Assembly (NCBI RefSeq): GCF_000152845.1
Contig: NZ_CH902584.1
Span: forward strand, 1,330,933 to 1,394,932
Source: Roseovarius sp. 217
GTDB lineage: Bacteria > Pseudomonadota > Alphaproteobacteria > Rhodobacterales > Rhodobacteraceae
Reading direction: 5' to 3'
DNA length: 64,000 nt
Each line of letters opens with the position of its first letter. Positions within the stretch are counted from its first letter, which is position 1. Positions 18,558-28,060 of the stretch are shown here, in pieces. The notes beneath the pieces are model-generated. The model worked only from the letters and a program-made list of their open reading frames with translations, was not told the origin of the DNA and made no database searches. A program made the translations under genes and the position numbers.

Positions 18558-18604
18558 GCATGTTGCTCAAAAGTGGGAACCGGTTTTGAGCTACTCGAAC
18601 ATGC
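18558..18604. repeat. Palindromic intergenic repeat of alphaproteobacterial type
   Basis: A two-step hairpin: outer arms GCATGTT/AACATGC (18558-18564, 18598-18604) and inner arms GCTCAAAA/TTTTGAGC (18565-18572, 18584-18591) around an 11-base loop GTGGGAACCGG. The pattern CATGTTGC-CAAAAGTG-CGGTTTTG-ACATG is one I recognise as recurring between genes in many alphaproteobacteria. It directly follows the GST stop and could stabilise the mRNA end. Confidence 0.7.
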
Positions 18605-18668
18605 GACATGACTCAGGGGCGCTGCCCCTCTTGGCCTGCGGCCAATTCACCCCGGAGTATTTGCCGGC

Positions 18669-19754
18669 ATGATGAAAGATGGGCTGAAACAGAGACTGGT
18701 TGCGCAGGCGCGCGCCGAAGGGTTCGACGCCTGCCGACTGTGTCGTCCCGGGGATGTGGGGCATGTGCCGGAGCGGTTGGCGGCGTTTCTGGCGCGGGGC
18801 TATCACGGGCAGATGGGGTGGCTCGCGGAGCGCAGCGCATGGCGCGGCGCGCCTGAGGTGCTCTGGCCCGAGGCGCGGACGGTGATCATGCTGGGAGAGA
18901 GCTATACGCCGGAGGGCGACCCGCTGGCGGGGCTGGCGCGGCGCGATTGTGGCAATATCTCGGTTTATGCCCGCAACAGAGACTATCACAACACGGTCAA
19001 GAAGCGATTGAAGCGGCTGGCGCGGTGGTTGATCGAGGCGGGCGGTGGGGAGGTGAAGGTGTTTGTGGACACGGCCCCCGTACCCGAAAAACCGCTGGGA
19101 CAGGCGGCGGGATTGGGATGGCAGGGCAAACACACCAATCTGGTGAGCCGCGAGTTGGGGAGTTGGTTCTTCCTTGGGTCGGTGTTCACGACCTTGGATT
19201 TAGAGACTGATCCGGCGGAAGTCGATCATTGTGGGTCTTGCCGCGCCTGTCTCGATATCTGTCCGACGGATGCCTTTCCCGCTCCCTATCAGTTGGACGC
19301 GCGGCGCTGCATTTCCTATCTGACGATCGAGCATAGGGGGCCGGTGGATGAGGATTTGCGCGCCGGTTTGGGCAATCGGATTTATGGCTGTGACGATTGT
19401 CTGGCGGTCTGTCCGTGGAACAAGTTTGCCGTTGCCGCGCGCGAGGTGAAGTATCATGCGCGCGAGGATCTGGTGACGCCACGGCTGGCGGAGCTGGCAA
19501 CGCTGAACGATGCAGGGTTTCGCGAGACGTTTTCCGGCAGTCCGATCAAGCGGATCGGGCGCGACCGGTTTTTGCGCAACGTGCTCTATGCGATTGGCAA
19601 TTCCGGCGATCCGGGGCTGCGCGGCGTGGCGCAGGCGCAGTGCGAGGATGCCGATGCGGCGGTGGCGGATGCGGCGCGCTGGGCCGTGCTGCGACTGGAT
19701 CGTGACGCAAACGGGCTGGCATCGCGCGTGAAACCCGCTACACCCCTAGCCTGA
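18669..19754 (+). CDS. queG: Epoxyqueuosine reductase
   Basis: QueG catalyses the last step of queuosine synthesis in tRNA, reducing epoxyqueuosine with cobalamin and two 4Fe-4S clusters. The 361-residue protein has [30 protein letters not shown] in the catalytic core, ferredoxin-type clusters [12 protein letters not shown] and [11 protein letters not shown], and a short C-terminal HEAT-like tail. The first ATG (18669) is part of a recurring intergenic motif; ATG at 18672 is an equal choice. The following hydantoinase gene begins 20 bp downstream. Confidence 0.95.
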   Translation: MMKDGLKQRLVAQARAEGFDACRLCRPGDVGHVPERLAAFLARGYHGQMGWLAERSAWRGAPEVLWPEARTVIMLGESYTPEGDPLAGLARRDCGNISVYARNRDYHNTVKKRLKRLARWLIEAGGGEVKVFVDTAPVPEKPLGQAAGLGWQGKHTNLVSRELGSWFFLGSVFTTLDLETDPAEVDHCGSCRACLDICPTDAFPAPYQLDARRCISYLTIEHRGPVDEDLRAGLGNRIYGCDDCLAVCPWNKFAVAAREVKYHAREDLVTPRLAELATLNDAGFRETFSGSPIKRIGRDRFLRNVLYAIGNSGDPGLRGVAQAQCEDADAAVADAARWAVLRLDRDANGLASRVKPATPLA

Positions 19755-19774
19755 GATACCAAGAGGGCAGGCAG

Positions 19775-21775
19775 ATGGCGTTGTTGTTGGGCGTGGACAC
19801 AGGCGGCACCTATACGGACGCCGTTCTGATCCGGGATGAGCGTGAGGTGATCGCGAGTGCCAAGGCGCTGACGACACGGGCTGATCTGGCCGTTGGGATC
19901 GGGGCTGCGGTCGAGGCCGTGCTGCGCGAGAGCGGGGCGGATGTGGGCGAAATCGGTCTGGCCTCTTTGTCCACCACTTTGGCGACCAATGCACTGGTCG
20001 AAGGGCAAGGCGGGCGTGCGGGCCTCGTCTATATCGGGTTTCGGGCGGCGGATTTGCAGGCGCATGGGCTGGCAGAGGCGTTGGGTGGTGATCCGGCGCT
20101 TGTGCTGAGCGGTGGCCATAACCATGCCGGAGGCGAGGCGGTGCCGCTGGATAAAGACACGCTTTTGGCTTGGTTAGAGACTGGAACAGGAGCAGAGGCC
20201 TATGCGGTGGCCTCGCTCTTTGCCACGCGAAACCCAGGCCATGAATTGGCAGCGGCCGAGATGATCCGCGCGGTCACGGGACGGCCCGTGAGCCTGTCGC
20301 ATCATCTGTCGGCCAAGCTGAACGGGCCGAAGCGGGCGCTGACGGCGCTGCTCAATGCGCGGCTGATCGGGATGATTGCGCGGCTCATCGACCGGGCCGA
20401 GGGCAAATTGCGCGAGTTGGGGATACACGCGCCGCTGATGGTGGTGCGGGGCGACGGTGCCTTGATCAGCGCGGATCAGGCGCGGGAACGGCCCATTGAG
20501 ACGATCCTGAGCGGGCCTGCGGCAAGCATCGTGGGCGCGCGTTGGCTGACCGGCGCGGAGCATGCGCTGGTGTCGGATATTGGTGGGACGACGACCGATG
20601 TGGCGGTGCTGCGCGAGGGGCGACCAGCGATTGATCCCGAAGGCGCGCGGGTCGGCCCGTGGCGCACGATGGTCGAGGCGGTGGCGATGCGGACCTTTGG
20701 CCTAGGTGGCGACAGCGAAGTGCATGTGCGCGACGAGGGGCTGGAGGGGGGTGTGATGCTTGGGCCAAGGCGTGTCGTGCCGGTGAGCCTGATGGCGGCA
20801 GAGGCACGCGACGCGGTGCATGGTGTCCTGGAGGAACAGTTGCGCGCGGCGGCCCCCGGTGAGCATGACGCGCGATTCGTGCGCGCGGTGCCGGGGATCG
20901 AAGCGGGCGGGCTGGGCGAGCGGGAAGAGGCGCTGTTGGGCCGGATTGGGGTCGATGTGCGCCCCGTGGGCAAAGTACTCAAGACCCGGATGGATGGCGC
21001 GGCGCTGACGCGTCTGGTGCGCCGGGGGCTGGTGCAGGTTGCGGGTATCACGCCGTCGGATGCAAGCCATGTGCTGGGCGGATTGGACAGTTGGGACGCA
21101 GAGGCCGCGCGCATGGCGCTGGATCTGGTGGCGCGCAAGCGGACGGGGTCGGGCAACCGGCTGGCAGAGGGGCCGGAACATTTGGCGCGGATGATCGTGG
21201 ATCGCCTCACGCATCAGACAAGTTTGGCCTTGTTAGAGACTGCTTTTTCCGAAGAAGAGATGGATTTTGGCCTCTCGCCTGCGGCGCTGGCAGAGCATGT
21301 GCTGATGCAAAAGGGTCTTGATGGGCATCGCGGTCTGGTGCGGATCGAGAGCGGGCTGGCGGTGCCGGTGATCGGGCTGGGCGCCTCGGCGGCGAGCTAT
21401 TATGGCGCGGTGGGCGACCGGTTGGGCTGCGACATGATCCTGCCCGCGCATGGGGGCGTCGCCAATGCGATTGGCGCGGTGGTGGGCCGGGTCACGATCC
21501 GGCGGGGCGGCACCGTGACATCGCCGTCCGAGGGAAAATTCCGCGTGCATCTGGAGAGCGGGCCAGAGGATTATGCCGCGTCCGAGGCGGCGATGGCGGC
21601 GCTCGAGGCGGTTTTGCGCGCCGAGGCGCAGGCCGAGGCCGAAGCGGCGGGGGCGGTGGATATTCATGTGACAGCGCGGCGCGCCGTGAAAGAGGCGCAG
21701 GCGGAGGCGAGGCGGGTATTTCTGGAGGCCGAAATCGTGGTAGAGGCGAGTGGACGGCCAAGAATTGCCGTTTGA
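19775..21775 (+). CDS. Hydantoinase/oxoprolinase family protein (HyuA type)
   Basis: 666-residue member of the HyuA/5-oxoprolinase/acetone carboxylase beta ATPase family. The N-terminus [16 protein letters not shown] holds the phosphate-binding loop of the actin-like fold, [12 protein letters not shown] follows, and the central motif [13 protein letters not shown] (near residue 268) is the second ATP-binding block. Members open imide rings such as hydantoin or 5-oxoproline in an ATP-dependent way. The usual HyuB partner is absent here, so the substrate remains open. GAGGGCAGGCAG precedes the ATG. Confidence 0.88.
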   Translation: MALLLGVDTGGTYTDAVLIRDEREVIASAKALTTRADLAVGIGAAVEAVLRESGADVGEIGLASLSTTLATNALVEGQGGRAGLVYIGFRAADLQAHGLAEALGGDPALVLSGGHNHAGGEAVPLDKDTLLAWLETGTGAEAYAVASLFATRNPGHELAAAEMIRAVTGRPVSLSHHLSAKLNGPKRALTALLNARLIGMIARLIDRAEGKLRELGIHAPLMVVRGDGALISADQARERPIETILSGPAASIVGARWLTGAEHALVSDIGGTTTDVAVLREGRPAIDPEGARVGPWRTMVEAVAMRTFGLGGDSEVHVRDEGLEGGVMLGPRRVVPVSLMAAEARDAVHGVLEEQLRAAAPGEHDARFVRAVPGIEAGGLGEREEALLGRIGVDVRPVGKVLKTRMDGAALTRLVRRGLVQVAGITPSDASHVLGGLDSWDAEAARMALDLVARKRTGSGNRLAEGPEHLARMIVDRLTHQTSLALLETAFSEEEMDFGLSPAALAEHVLMQKGLDGHRGLVRIESGLAVPVIGLGASAASYYGAVGDRLGCDMILPAHGGVANAIGAVVGRVTIRRGGTVTSPSEGKFRVHLESGPEDYAASEAAMAALEAVLRAEAQAEAEAAGAVDIHVTARRAVKEAQAEARRVFLEAEIVVEASGRPRIAV

Positions 21776-21852
21776 AGCGTGGGGGCGCGGCCCCCGTCGC
21801 CCGATGGGCGACTCCCCCGGAGTATTTCGGGAACAGTGAAAGGGAGGGCGAC

Positions 21853-23046
21853 ATGACAGCTGCGGATCGGTTTGACGCGGATATGGCGGAGCGGCTGGAC
21901 GGCCTGCGCGCCGAGGGGCTGTATAAGAGCGAGCGGGTGATTGCCTCGATGCAGGCGGGCGAGGTAACGCTGGCGGATGGGCGCGCCGTGGTGAACCTCT
22001 GCGCCAACAACTATCTCGGGCTGGCGGATAACCCGGAGATTATCGCGGCGGCGCATGGCGCGCTGGATCGCTACGGGTTTGGCATGGCGAGCGTGCGGTT
22101 TATCTGCGGGACGCAGCAAGAGCATAAAGAGCTGGAGGCGCGGATTGCCGGGTTTCTGGGGAAAGAGGATGCGATCCTCTATGCGGCGGCCTTTGATGCC
22201 AATACCGGTTTGTTCGAGACGATTTTGGGGCTTGAGGATGCGATCATCTCGGATGCGCTCAATCATGCGAGCATCATCGACGGCGTCCGGCTCTGCAAGG
22301 CGGAGCGCTATCGCTATGCCAATCGCGACATGGCTGATTTGGAGCGGTGTTTGCGTGAGGCGCGGGGCGCGCGCCATCGGTTGATCGCCACGGATGGCGT
22401 GTTTTCGATGGATGGGTATTACGCGCCCTTGGATGAGATTTGCGATCTGGCCGCGCGCTATGATGCGATGGTGATGGTGGATGACTGCCATGCCACCGGG
22501 TTTGTCGGCGAGACCGGGCGCGGGACGCCGGAGCGGTTCGGGGTGATGGACCGGGTGGATATCCTGACTGGTACGCTGGGCAAGGCGCTGGGCGGGGCCT
22601 CGGGCGGCTATACGGCGGCGAGTGCGCAGGTGGTGGATTGGCTGCGGCAACGCTCGCGCCCCTATCTTTTCTCCAACACGCTGGCGCCGGTGATTGCGGA
22701 TGCCTCGCTCAAGGTCTTTGACATGCTGGAGGAGGGCGCGGAGCGGCGCGCGCGGCTTTGGGAGAATGCCGGGTATTTCCGGGAGCGGATGGGCGCGCTG
22801 GGCTTTGAATTGCTGCCCGGAGAGCATGCGATCATTCCGGTCATGTTGCGCGATCCGAAACTGGCGCAGGAGATGGCAGCGCGGTTGAATGCACGGGGCG
22901 TTTATGTGACCGCCTTCAGTTTCCCGGTGGTGCCCAAAGGGCAGGACCGGATCAGAACGCAAATGAGCGCCGGGCTTAGCCGCGGGATGCTGGACCGGGC
23001 GATTGACGCCTTTGCGGTCGTGGGCCGCGAATTGGGAGTGATCTGA
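21853..23046 (+). CDS. kbl: Glycine C-acetyltransferase (2-amino-3-ketobutyrate CoA ligase)
   Basis: PLP enzyme of 397 residues that splits 2-amino-3-oxobutyrate with CoA into glycine and acetyl-CoA, the second step of threonine breakdown. Conserved features of the alpha-oxoamine synthase family are [26 protein letters not shown] (Asp and His binding PLP), and [10 protein letters not shown] with the Schiff-base lysine. The ATG at 21853 follows AGGGAGGG. Its stop overlaps the start of tdh by one base (TGATG), so the two are translationally coupled. Confidence 0.96.
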   Translation: MTAADRFDADMAERLDGLRAEGLYKSERVIASMQAGEVTLADGRAVVNLCANNYLGLADNPEIIAAAHGALDRYGFGMASVRFICGTQQEHKELEARIAGFLGKEDAILYAAAFDANTGLFETILGLEDAIISDALNHASIIDGVRLCKAERYRYANRDMADLERCLREARGARHRLIATDGVFSMDGYYAPLDEICDLAARYDAMVMVDDCHATGFVGETGRGTPERFGVMDRVDILTGTLGKALGGASGGYTAASAQVVDWLRQRSRPYLFSNTLAPVIADASLKVFDMLEEGAERRARLWENAGYFRERMGALGFELLPGEHAIIPVMLRDPKLAQEMAARLNARGVYVTAFSFPVVPKGQDRIRTQMSAGLSRGMLDRAIDAFAVVGRELGVI

Positions 23047-24080
23047 TGCAGAACGAGATGAAGGCGCTGGTCAAGGCCAAGGCGGAGCCGGGGCTCTGGA
23101 TGGAGTATGTGCCGGTGCCCGAGGTGGGGCCATCGGATGTGCTGATCAAGGTGCGCAAATCGGCGATTTGCGGCACTGATGTGCATATCTGGAAATGGGA
23201 TGAGTTCAGCGCGAAAACGGTGCCGGTGCCGATGGTGGTGGGGCATGAGTTTGTCGGTGAGATCGTCGATACCGGCGCGGCGGCGGTGAAATACCGGATC
23301 GGGCAACGGGTCAGCGGCGAAGGGCATATTGTCTGCGGCACCTGTCGGAACTGTCGCGCGGGTCGTGGGCATCTGTGCCGGAATACACGCGGGGTGGGCG
23401 TGCATCGGCCGGGGAGTTTCGCCGAGTATCTGTGCATTCCGGAGAGCAATGTGGTGCCGATTCCAGAGGATATTCCCGACGAGATCGCGGCGATTTTTGA
23501 CCCCTTTGGCAATGCTGTGCATACCGCGCTGAGTTTCGATCTGGTGGGCGAGGATGTGCTGGTCACGGGGGCAGGACCGATTGGCATCATGGGGGCGCTG
23601 GTCGCGCAGAAGGCGGGCGCGCGCAAGGTTGTGATCACCGATATCAACCCTTACCGCCTTGAACTGGCGCGGCGGATGGGCGTGCAGCATGTGGTCGATG
23701 TGGGCCGCGAGCAGCTGCGCGATGTGATGGCAGAGATCGGGATGACCGAAGGGTTTGACGTGGGTCTGGAAATGTCGGGTGCGGCCCCTGCCATGCAGCA
23801 GATGATTGCGCGGATGAACAATGGCGGTAAGCTGGCGCTCTTGGGCATTGCGCCCACGGAATTTGCGGTGGATTGGAACGCGGTGATCTTTAAGATGCTG
23901 CATATCAAGGGGATCTATGGCCGCGAGATGTTTGAGACCTGGTACAAGATGATCGCGTTGGTGCAATCGGGGCTGGATGTGTCGGGCCTCATCACCCACC
24001 GGATCGGGATCGACGATTTCGAGCAAGGATTTGCCGCGATGATTTCGGGCAATTCGGGCAAGGTGGTGATGGACTGGTGA
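23046..24080 (+). CDS. tdh: L-threonine 3-dehydrogenase
   Basis: Zinc-dependent NAD oxidoreductase of 344 residues that oxidises L-threonine to 2-amino-3-oxobutyrate, the substrate of the overlapping kbl product. Catalytic zinc ligands appear as [11 protein letters not shown] (Cys) and GHEFVGE (His, Glu), the structural zinc cysteines as [15 protein letters not shown], and the Rossmann motif as [11 protein letters not shown]. Length is that of E. coli Tdh. The two genes form a compact operon for converting threonine to glycine and acetyl-CoA. Confidence 0.97.
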   Translation: MQNEMKALVKAKAEPGLWMEYVPVPEVGPSDVLIKVRKSAICGTDVHIWKWDEFSAKTVPVPMVVGHEFVGEIVDTGAAAVKYRIGQRVSGEGHIVCGTCRNCRAGRGHLCRNTRGVGVHRPGSFAEYLCIPESNVVPIPEDIPDEIAAIFDPFGNAVHTALSFDLVGEDVLVTGAGPIGIMGALVAQKAGARKVVITDINPYRLELARRMGVQHVVDVGREQLRDVMAEIGMTEGFDVGLEMSGAAPAMQQMIARMNNGGKLALLGIAPTEFAVDWNAVIFKMLHIKGIYGREMFETWYKMIALVQSGLDVSGLITHRIGIDDFEQGFAAMISGNSGKVVMDW

Positions 24081-24176
24081 GGGCCGGATTACCTTCAATT
24101 CTAGGCAAATAGATCGGGGGCGTTAGGCTGCGTTTCATAGTCTCTGACCCAAGGTGCCGCAAAGGAGCGGCGCGGC

Positions 24177-25157
24177 ATGGTCAAGACTTTTGAGGGCCTC
24201 GATAACGAATTCGCGGTGGCGACGGGCGGTAATGTCAACACTGGGCCGGGGATATCAACCTTTGATTATCCGCCCGATGGCACATTCGATCTGCTTGTCA
24301 CCTCGCATGAGGGCGACACAAATCCCAACCTCTTTCAGATCGGAGAGAGCTATACGGTCAGTTGGACTGGAAATGGCGGTGGCGGCCTGTTGGAGGATGC
24401 CGTCGCGGTGCGCAGCGATCTGGCACCGAATGGCGGTGGGATCGTGGTGTTCGAGGGGCTCGATCAGAATGGCGACCTGGCGCAGGTGGTCTGGTCGCCG
24501 GGTTTCGATCTGGAGAGTTGGTACTGGGCGAATTTCAACCATGGGGCCTCGCCAGGGTTTTACACGACGGATCGGACTGCGAGTTATACGCATCAGTTCG
24601 TCTGCTTTGCGGCGGGTACGGGGATTGCCACACCAAAGGGCGCGCGGCGGGTCGAGACGCTGGAACCGGGTGACAGGGTCGAGACGCGGGATCATGGGGT
24701 GCAGCGGGTGCTCTGGGTCGGGCGGCGCGTGGTGCGGGGCATTGGGGCGGATGCGCCGGTGCGGTTCGAGCCGGGGAGCATCGGCAATCGCGACATGCTG
24801 CTGCTCTCGCCGCAGCATCGGGTGATGATCCGCTCGCCCATGGCGGAGCTGCTCTTTGGCGCGCATGAGGTGCTGGTGCCCGCCAAGGCGATGATCAACG
24901 GGCGGGCGATCCGCGCGGCGCCTGTTGCGCGCGTGACCTATGTGCATCTGCTCTTGGAGCGGCACGCGCTCCTCGACGCGGCGGGCGGCGCGCCGTGTGA
25001 GAGCCTGTTTCCGGGGGATGTTGCCACGGGGCTGTTGCGGGCCGAGTTGCCGGAGGGATTGCCGCGCTACCGCGCGGCGCGCCTGATGCTGACCTATCGC
25101 GAAGCCCGCTGCGTGGTGGGCGCGCGGATGCCGGTGGCGCGGATGGCGATGCTATAG
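24177..25157 (+). CDS. Hint-domain protein (Hedgehog/intein fold)
   Basis: The 326-residue product has an N-terminal 140-residue beta-rich region and a C-terminal Hint domain starting at FVCFAAGTGIATPKGARRVETLEPGD, with the candidate splicing/cleavage nucleophile Cys and the typical block order including LLLSPQHRVMI. Such Hint_2 proteins are frequent in Rhodobacteraceae and usually of unknown role; many are associated with secreted or surface proteins. There is no signal peptide, so any export would be of another type. The N-terminal part matches no family I recognise. Confidence 0.8.
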   Translation: MVKTFEGLDNEFAVATGGNVNTGPGISTFDYPPDGTFDLLVTSHEGDTNPNLFQIGESYTVSWTGNGGGGLLEDAVAVRSDLAPNGGGIVVFEGLDQNGDLAQVVWSPGFDLESWYWANFNHGASPGFYTTDRTASYTHQFVCFAAGTGIATPKGARRVETLEPGDRVETRDHGVQRVLWVGRRVVRGIGADAPVRFEPGSIGNRDMLLLSPQHRVMIRSPMAELLFGAHEVLVPAKAMINGRAIRAAPVARVTYVHLLLERHALLDAAGGAPCESLFPGDVATGLLRAELPEGLPRYRAARLMLTYREARCVVGARMPVARMAML

Positions 25158-25163
25158 GCGCCT

Positions 25164-25622
25164 TTAGATCGGCAGGGCCGTGGTCTTGAATACGGTGCGC
25201 AGCGCAAAGCTCGACTGCATCTTGGCCACACCGGGCAGACGGGTGAGGTATTGGCGGTGGATGCGGGCGAAATCCTCGGTATCCTCGGCCACGACCTTGA
25301 GGATATAGTCGGCGGTGCCGGCGGTGAGGTGGCATTCGAGCACGTCGGGGACGCGCGAGACTGCCTTTTCGAAGGCATCCAGCACGTCGTCGGCCTGTGT
25401 GGTCAGGGTAATTTCAACAAAGATGGTGGCGGGCACGCCCATCTTGCGGGGGTCAAGGAGGGCGACATAGCCCTTGATATAGCCGTCGGATTCGAGGCGC
25501 TGCACGCGTCTGTGACAGGCGGAGGCGGACAGATTGACCTCTTCGGCGAGGTCTGCGTTGGAAATGCGCCCGCGTCGCTGAAGCACGTTCAACAAGCGAC
25601 GATCTGTCGGATCAAGGGACAT
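25164..25622 (-). CDS. Lrp/AsnC-family transcriptional regulator
   Basis: 152-residue Lrp-like regulator: an N-terminal winged helix-turn-helix (DRRLLNVLQRRGRISNADLAEEVNLSASACHRRVQRLE) and a C-terminal RAM ligand-binding domain (VLECHLTAGTADYILKVVAED). It is transcribed divergently from alanine dehydrogenase, 139 bp apart, as in many proteobacteria where the Lrp-type protein activates ald in response to alanine; that regulation is inferred from position. ATG at 25622 has GGAAAGG upstream; a GTG at 25649 would add nine residues. Confidence 0.93.
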   Translation of the reverse strand: MSLDPTDRRLLNVLQRRGRISNADLAEEVNLSASACHRRVQRLESDGYIKGYVALLDPRKMGVPATIFVEITLTTQADDVLDAFEKAVSRVPDVLECHLTAGTADYILKVVAEDTEDFARIHRQYLTRLPGVAKMQSSFALRTVFKTTALPI

Positions 25623-25761
25623 AGACGCAATACCTTTCCAACCAAGCACGATTATCCCGAAGGATATTCACAAAATACCGTAGAAGGCGAGCGATTTTTC
25701 AATCCCATTGCGCGCGATCCGGTGCAGGATTCGCCCAAAATCAAACAGGGAGAAGCATAAC
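25623..25761. promoter_or_regulatory. Divergent Lrp/ald control region
   Basis: 139 bases between the two divergent starts, with AT-rich blocks such as GGATATTCACAAAATACCG near 25660. It is where an Lrp-type protein would be expected to bind. Exact sites are not assigned. GGGAGA precedes the ald ATG. Confidence 0.45.
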
Positions 25762-26874
25762 ATGAGAATCGGTTGCCCAACAGAAATCAAGCCGCAGGAA
25801 TTTCGCGTGGGCGTCACGCCCATTGCTGCACAAGAGGCCGTGAGCCACGGCCATGAGGTTCTGATCCAATCCGGGGCCGGACTGGGCGCCGGGTTTGACG
25901 ACGCGGCCTATCAGGCGGCGGGGGCCAAGATCGTCGGCACCGCCAAGGAAATTTTCGCGCAGGCGGATATGGTGGTGAAGGTCAAGGAACCGCAGGCCGG
26001 CGAGCGCAAGATGCTGCGCGCGGGGCAGGTTCTGTTCACCTATCTGCATCTGGCACCGGACCCCGAACAGACCAAGGACTTGCTGGCCTCTGGCGCGACC
26101 TGCATTGCCTATGAAACGGTGACGGATCGCGCGGGCGGTCTGCCGCTGCTGGCGCCGATGTCAGAGGTCGCCGGGCGTTTGGCCCCGCAAGTGGGCGCAT
26201 GGACGCTGCAAAAGGCCAATGGCGGGCGCGGTGTGCTGATGGGCGGCGTGCCCGGTGTGGGCCCGGCGCGGGTGATCGTGATCGGCGGCGGTGTCGTGGG
26301 CACGCATGCGGCCAAGATCGCCGCTGGCATGGGCGCGGATGTGACCGTGCTCGATCGCTCCTTGCCGCGTCTGCGCTATCTCGATGACGTGTTTGGCGGC
26401 ACGTTCAAGACCGGCTATTCCTCGGCCGGGTTGCTGGAAGAATTGCTGCCGCTGGCGGATATGGTGATTGGCGCTGTGCTGATCCCCGGTGCCGCCGCCC
26501 CCAAGCTGGTGCGGCGCGATCAGTTTCCGATGATGAAGCCGGGCGCGGTGCTGGTGGATGTGGCGATTGACCAAGGCGGATGCTTTGAGACCTCGCGCGC
26601 CACGACGCACCAAGACCCCATCTATGAGATCGACGGGATCATGCATTACTGCGTGGCGAATATGCCGGGGGCCGTGGCGCGCACCTCGACGCTGGCGCTG
26701 GGCAATGCAACGATGCCCTTCATGCTGGCGCTGGCCGACAAGGGCTGGAAACAGGCCTGTGCCGATGATGCGCATTTGCTCAACGGTCTGAATGTGCATG
26801 CCGGGCAACTGACCTATGCCGCCGTGGGCGAGGCGCTGGGGATTGCGACGGTTGACCCTAAATCCTTGATCTGA
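25762..26874 (+). CDS. ald: Alanine dehydrogenase
   Basis: NAD-dependent oxidative deamination of L-alanine to pyruvate and ammonium, reversible. The 370-residue protein starts MRIGCPTEIKPQEFRVGVTP, the family signature with substrate-binding Arg15; Lys75 region VVKVKEPQ and His96 (FTYLHLA) complete the active site, and VIVIGGGVVGTHAAKIAAGMGADVTVLD is the NAD-binding fold near residue 170. ATG at 25762 gives the standard length. The next-door Lrp-type regulator probably controls it. Confidence 0.97.
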   Translation: MRIGCPTEIKPQEFRVGVTPIAAQEAVSHGHEVLIQSGAGLGAGFDDAAYQAAGAKIVGTAKEIFAQADMVVKVKEPQAGERKMLRAGQVLFTYLHLAPDPEQTKDLLASGATCIAYETVTDRAGGLPLLAPMSEVAGRLAPQVGAWTLQKANGGRGVLMGGVPGVGPARVIVIGGGVVGTHAAKIAAGMGADVTVLDRSLPRLRYLDDVFGGTFKTGYSSAGLLEELLPLADMVIGAVLIPGAAAPKLVRRDQFPMMKPGAVLVDVAIDQGGCFETSRATTHQDPIYEIDGIMHYCVANMPGAVARTSTLALGNATMPFMLALADKGWKQACADDAHLLNGLNVHAGQLTYAAVGEALGIATVDPKSLI

Positions 26875-26881
26875 AGGGCTG

Positions 26882-26914
26882 CGCCCCCGGTCTGAACAGG
26901 GCCGGGGGCGTTTT
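26882..26914 (+). terminator. Rho-independent terminator of ald
   Basis: CGCCCCCGG (26882-26890) pairs perfectly with CCGGGGGCG (26902-26910), loop of 11 bases, followed by TTTTC. It begins about eight bases after the ald stop and separates ald from the transporter operon. Confidence 0.85.
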
Positions 26915-26997
26915 CTGACAAGGTGGGGTCGCAAATGATGCTGGACCGCCTGCCCCCTCTCGACTAGCGTCATTGAAAACGCCAACAGGGGGCGACT

Positions 26998-28044
26998 ATG
27001 GCCATGTTCATCCTGCGTCGCGTCGGGGTCATGATCCTGACGGCGCTCTGCCTGACGTTTATCGTTTTCTTTCTGACCAACCTCTATCCCAATCTGGAAA
27101 AGCTCGCCAAGACGCAGGGCGATTTCCGCATGAGCGATGAGGAGGTGGCGAGCTATCTGGGCCGCAATGGGTATTTGCAGCCCATGGCCGTGAAATACGG
27201 GCAATGGTTGGGTGTGGTGCCGGGGTTCGTGATCGAGGATCGCGACGGGGTGACACGCGGGCAGTGTATCGAAGCCGGGACCGCCCCCGAAGATGCCCCG
27301 CGATTCTGTGGTATCCTTCAGGGGGATTGGGGCTATTCCACCGTGTTTCGGGAGGATGTCGGCAAGATCCTGAACGACAAGCTGGCGCTGACCGGAAAGC
27401 TCATGTTCTGGGTGATGGTGCTGATGGTGCCGTCTGCGCTCATCCTCGGGATTTTGGCGGGGATGCGCGAGGGGTCGCGCACCGACCGGACGCTGTCGAC
27501 GATTGCCATCACCACGACCGCGACGCCGGAATATGTGTCGGGCGTGCTCTTTATCGCGGTGTTTGCCAGCACGGCCGTGGGCCTTAAATGGTTCAAGGGC
27601 ACCGCAACTGCGGCGATGGATGGGGCGAATTTCGAGAATTTCTTTTTGCCGGTGCTGACCATCGCGCTCTATGGCATGGGGTATATCGCGCGGATGACGC
27701 GGGCGAGCATGGCCGAGGTGATGACCGCACAATATATCCGCACGGCCCGCCTCAAGGGCGTGAGTTTTCCCAATGTGGTGATGAAACATGCGCTGCGGAA
27801 TGCATTGATTGCGCCATTTACCGTCATCATGCTGCAGTTTCCCTGGCTTTTGAACGGCGTTGTCATCGTCGAGACGCTGTTCAACTACAAGGGCTTTGGC
27901 TGGACGCTGGTGCAGGCGGCCGGGAACAATGACATTGAATTGCTGCTGGGGGTTTCAGTGATCTCTGTGGTGGTCGTTCTGGTGACGCAACTGATCTCGG
28001 ATATCGGGTACGTCTATCTCAATCCGCGCATCAGCGTTCGCTAA
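26998..28044 (+). CDS. Peptide-type ABC transporter permease (DppB/OppB family)
   Basis: 348-residue inner-membrane permease. The N-terminus MAMFILRRVGVMILTALCLTFIVFFL is the first membrane helix typical of DppB/OppB, followed by a large periplasmic segment and five further helices. The cytoplasmic EAA loop ARLKGVSFPNVVMKHALRNAL contacts the ATPase. It starts an operon with a second permease and a fused ATPase. No periplasmic binding protein is encoded here, so it must be elsewhere or the system uses a shared one. Confidence 0.92.
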   Translation: MAMFILRRVGVMILTALCLTFIVFFLTNLYPNLEKLAKTQGDFRMSDEEVASYLGRNGYLQPMAVKYGQWLGVVPGFVIEDRDGVTRGQCIEAGTAPEDAPRFCGILQGDWGYSTVFREDVGKILNDKLALTGKLMFWVMVLMVPSALILGILAGMREGSRTDRTLSTIAITTTATPEYVSGVLFIAVFASTAVGLKWFKGTATAAMDGANFENFFLPVLTIALYGMGYIARMTRASMAEVMTAQYIRTARLKGVSFPNVVMKHALRNALIAPFTVIMLQFPWLLNGVVIVETLFNYKGFGWTLVQAAGNNDIELLLGVSVISVVVVLVTQLISDIGYVYLNPRISVR

Positions 28045-28060
28045 AGGAGGTATCGGGGCC

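Noticed and set aside
21664-24098. Minus-strand frames of about 400 residues opposite kbl and tdh
   Set aside because: Same codon-bias artefact as above; the plus-strand genes are unambiguous.
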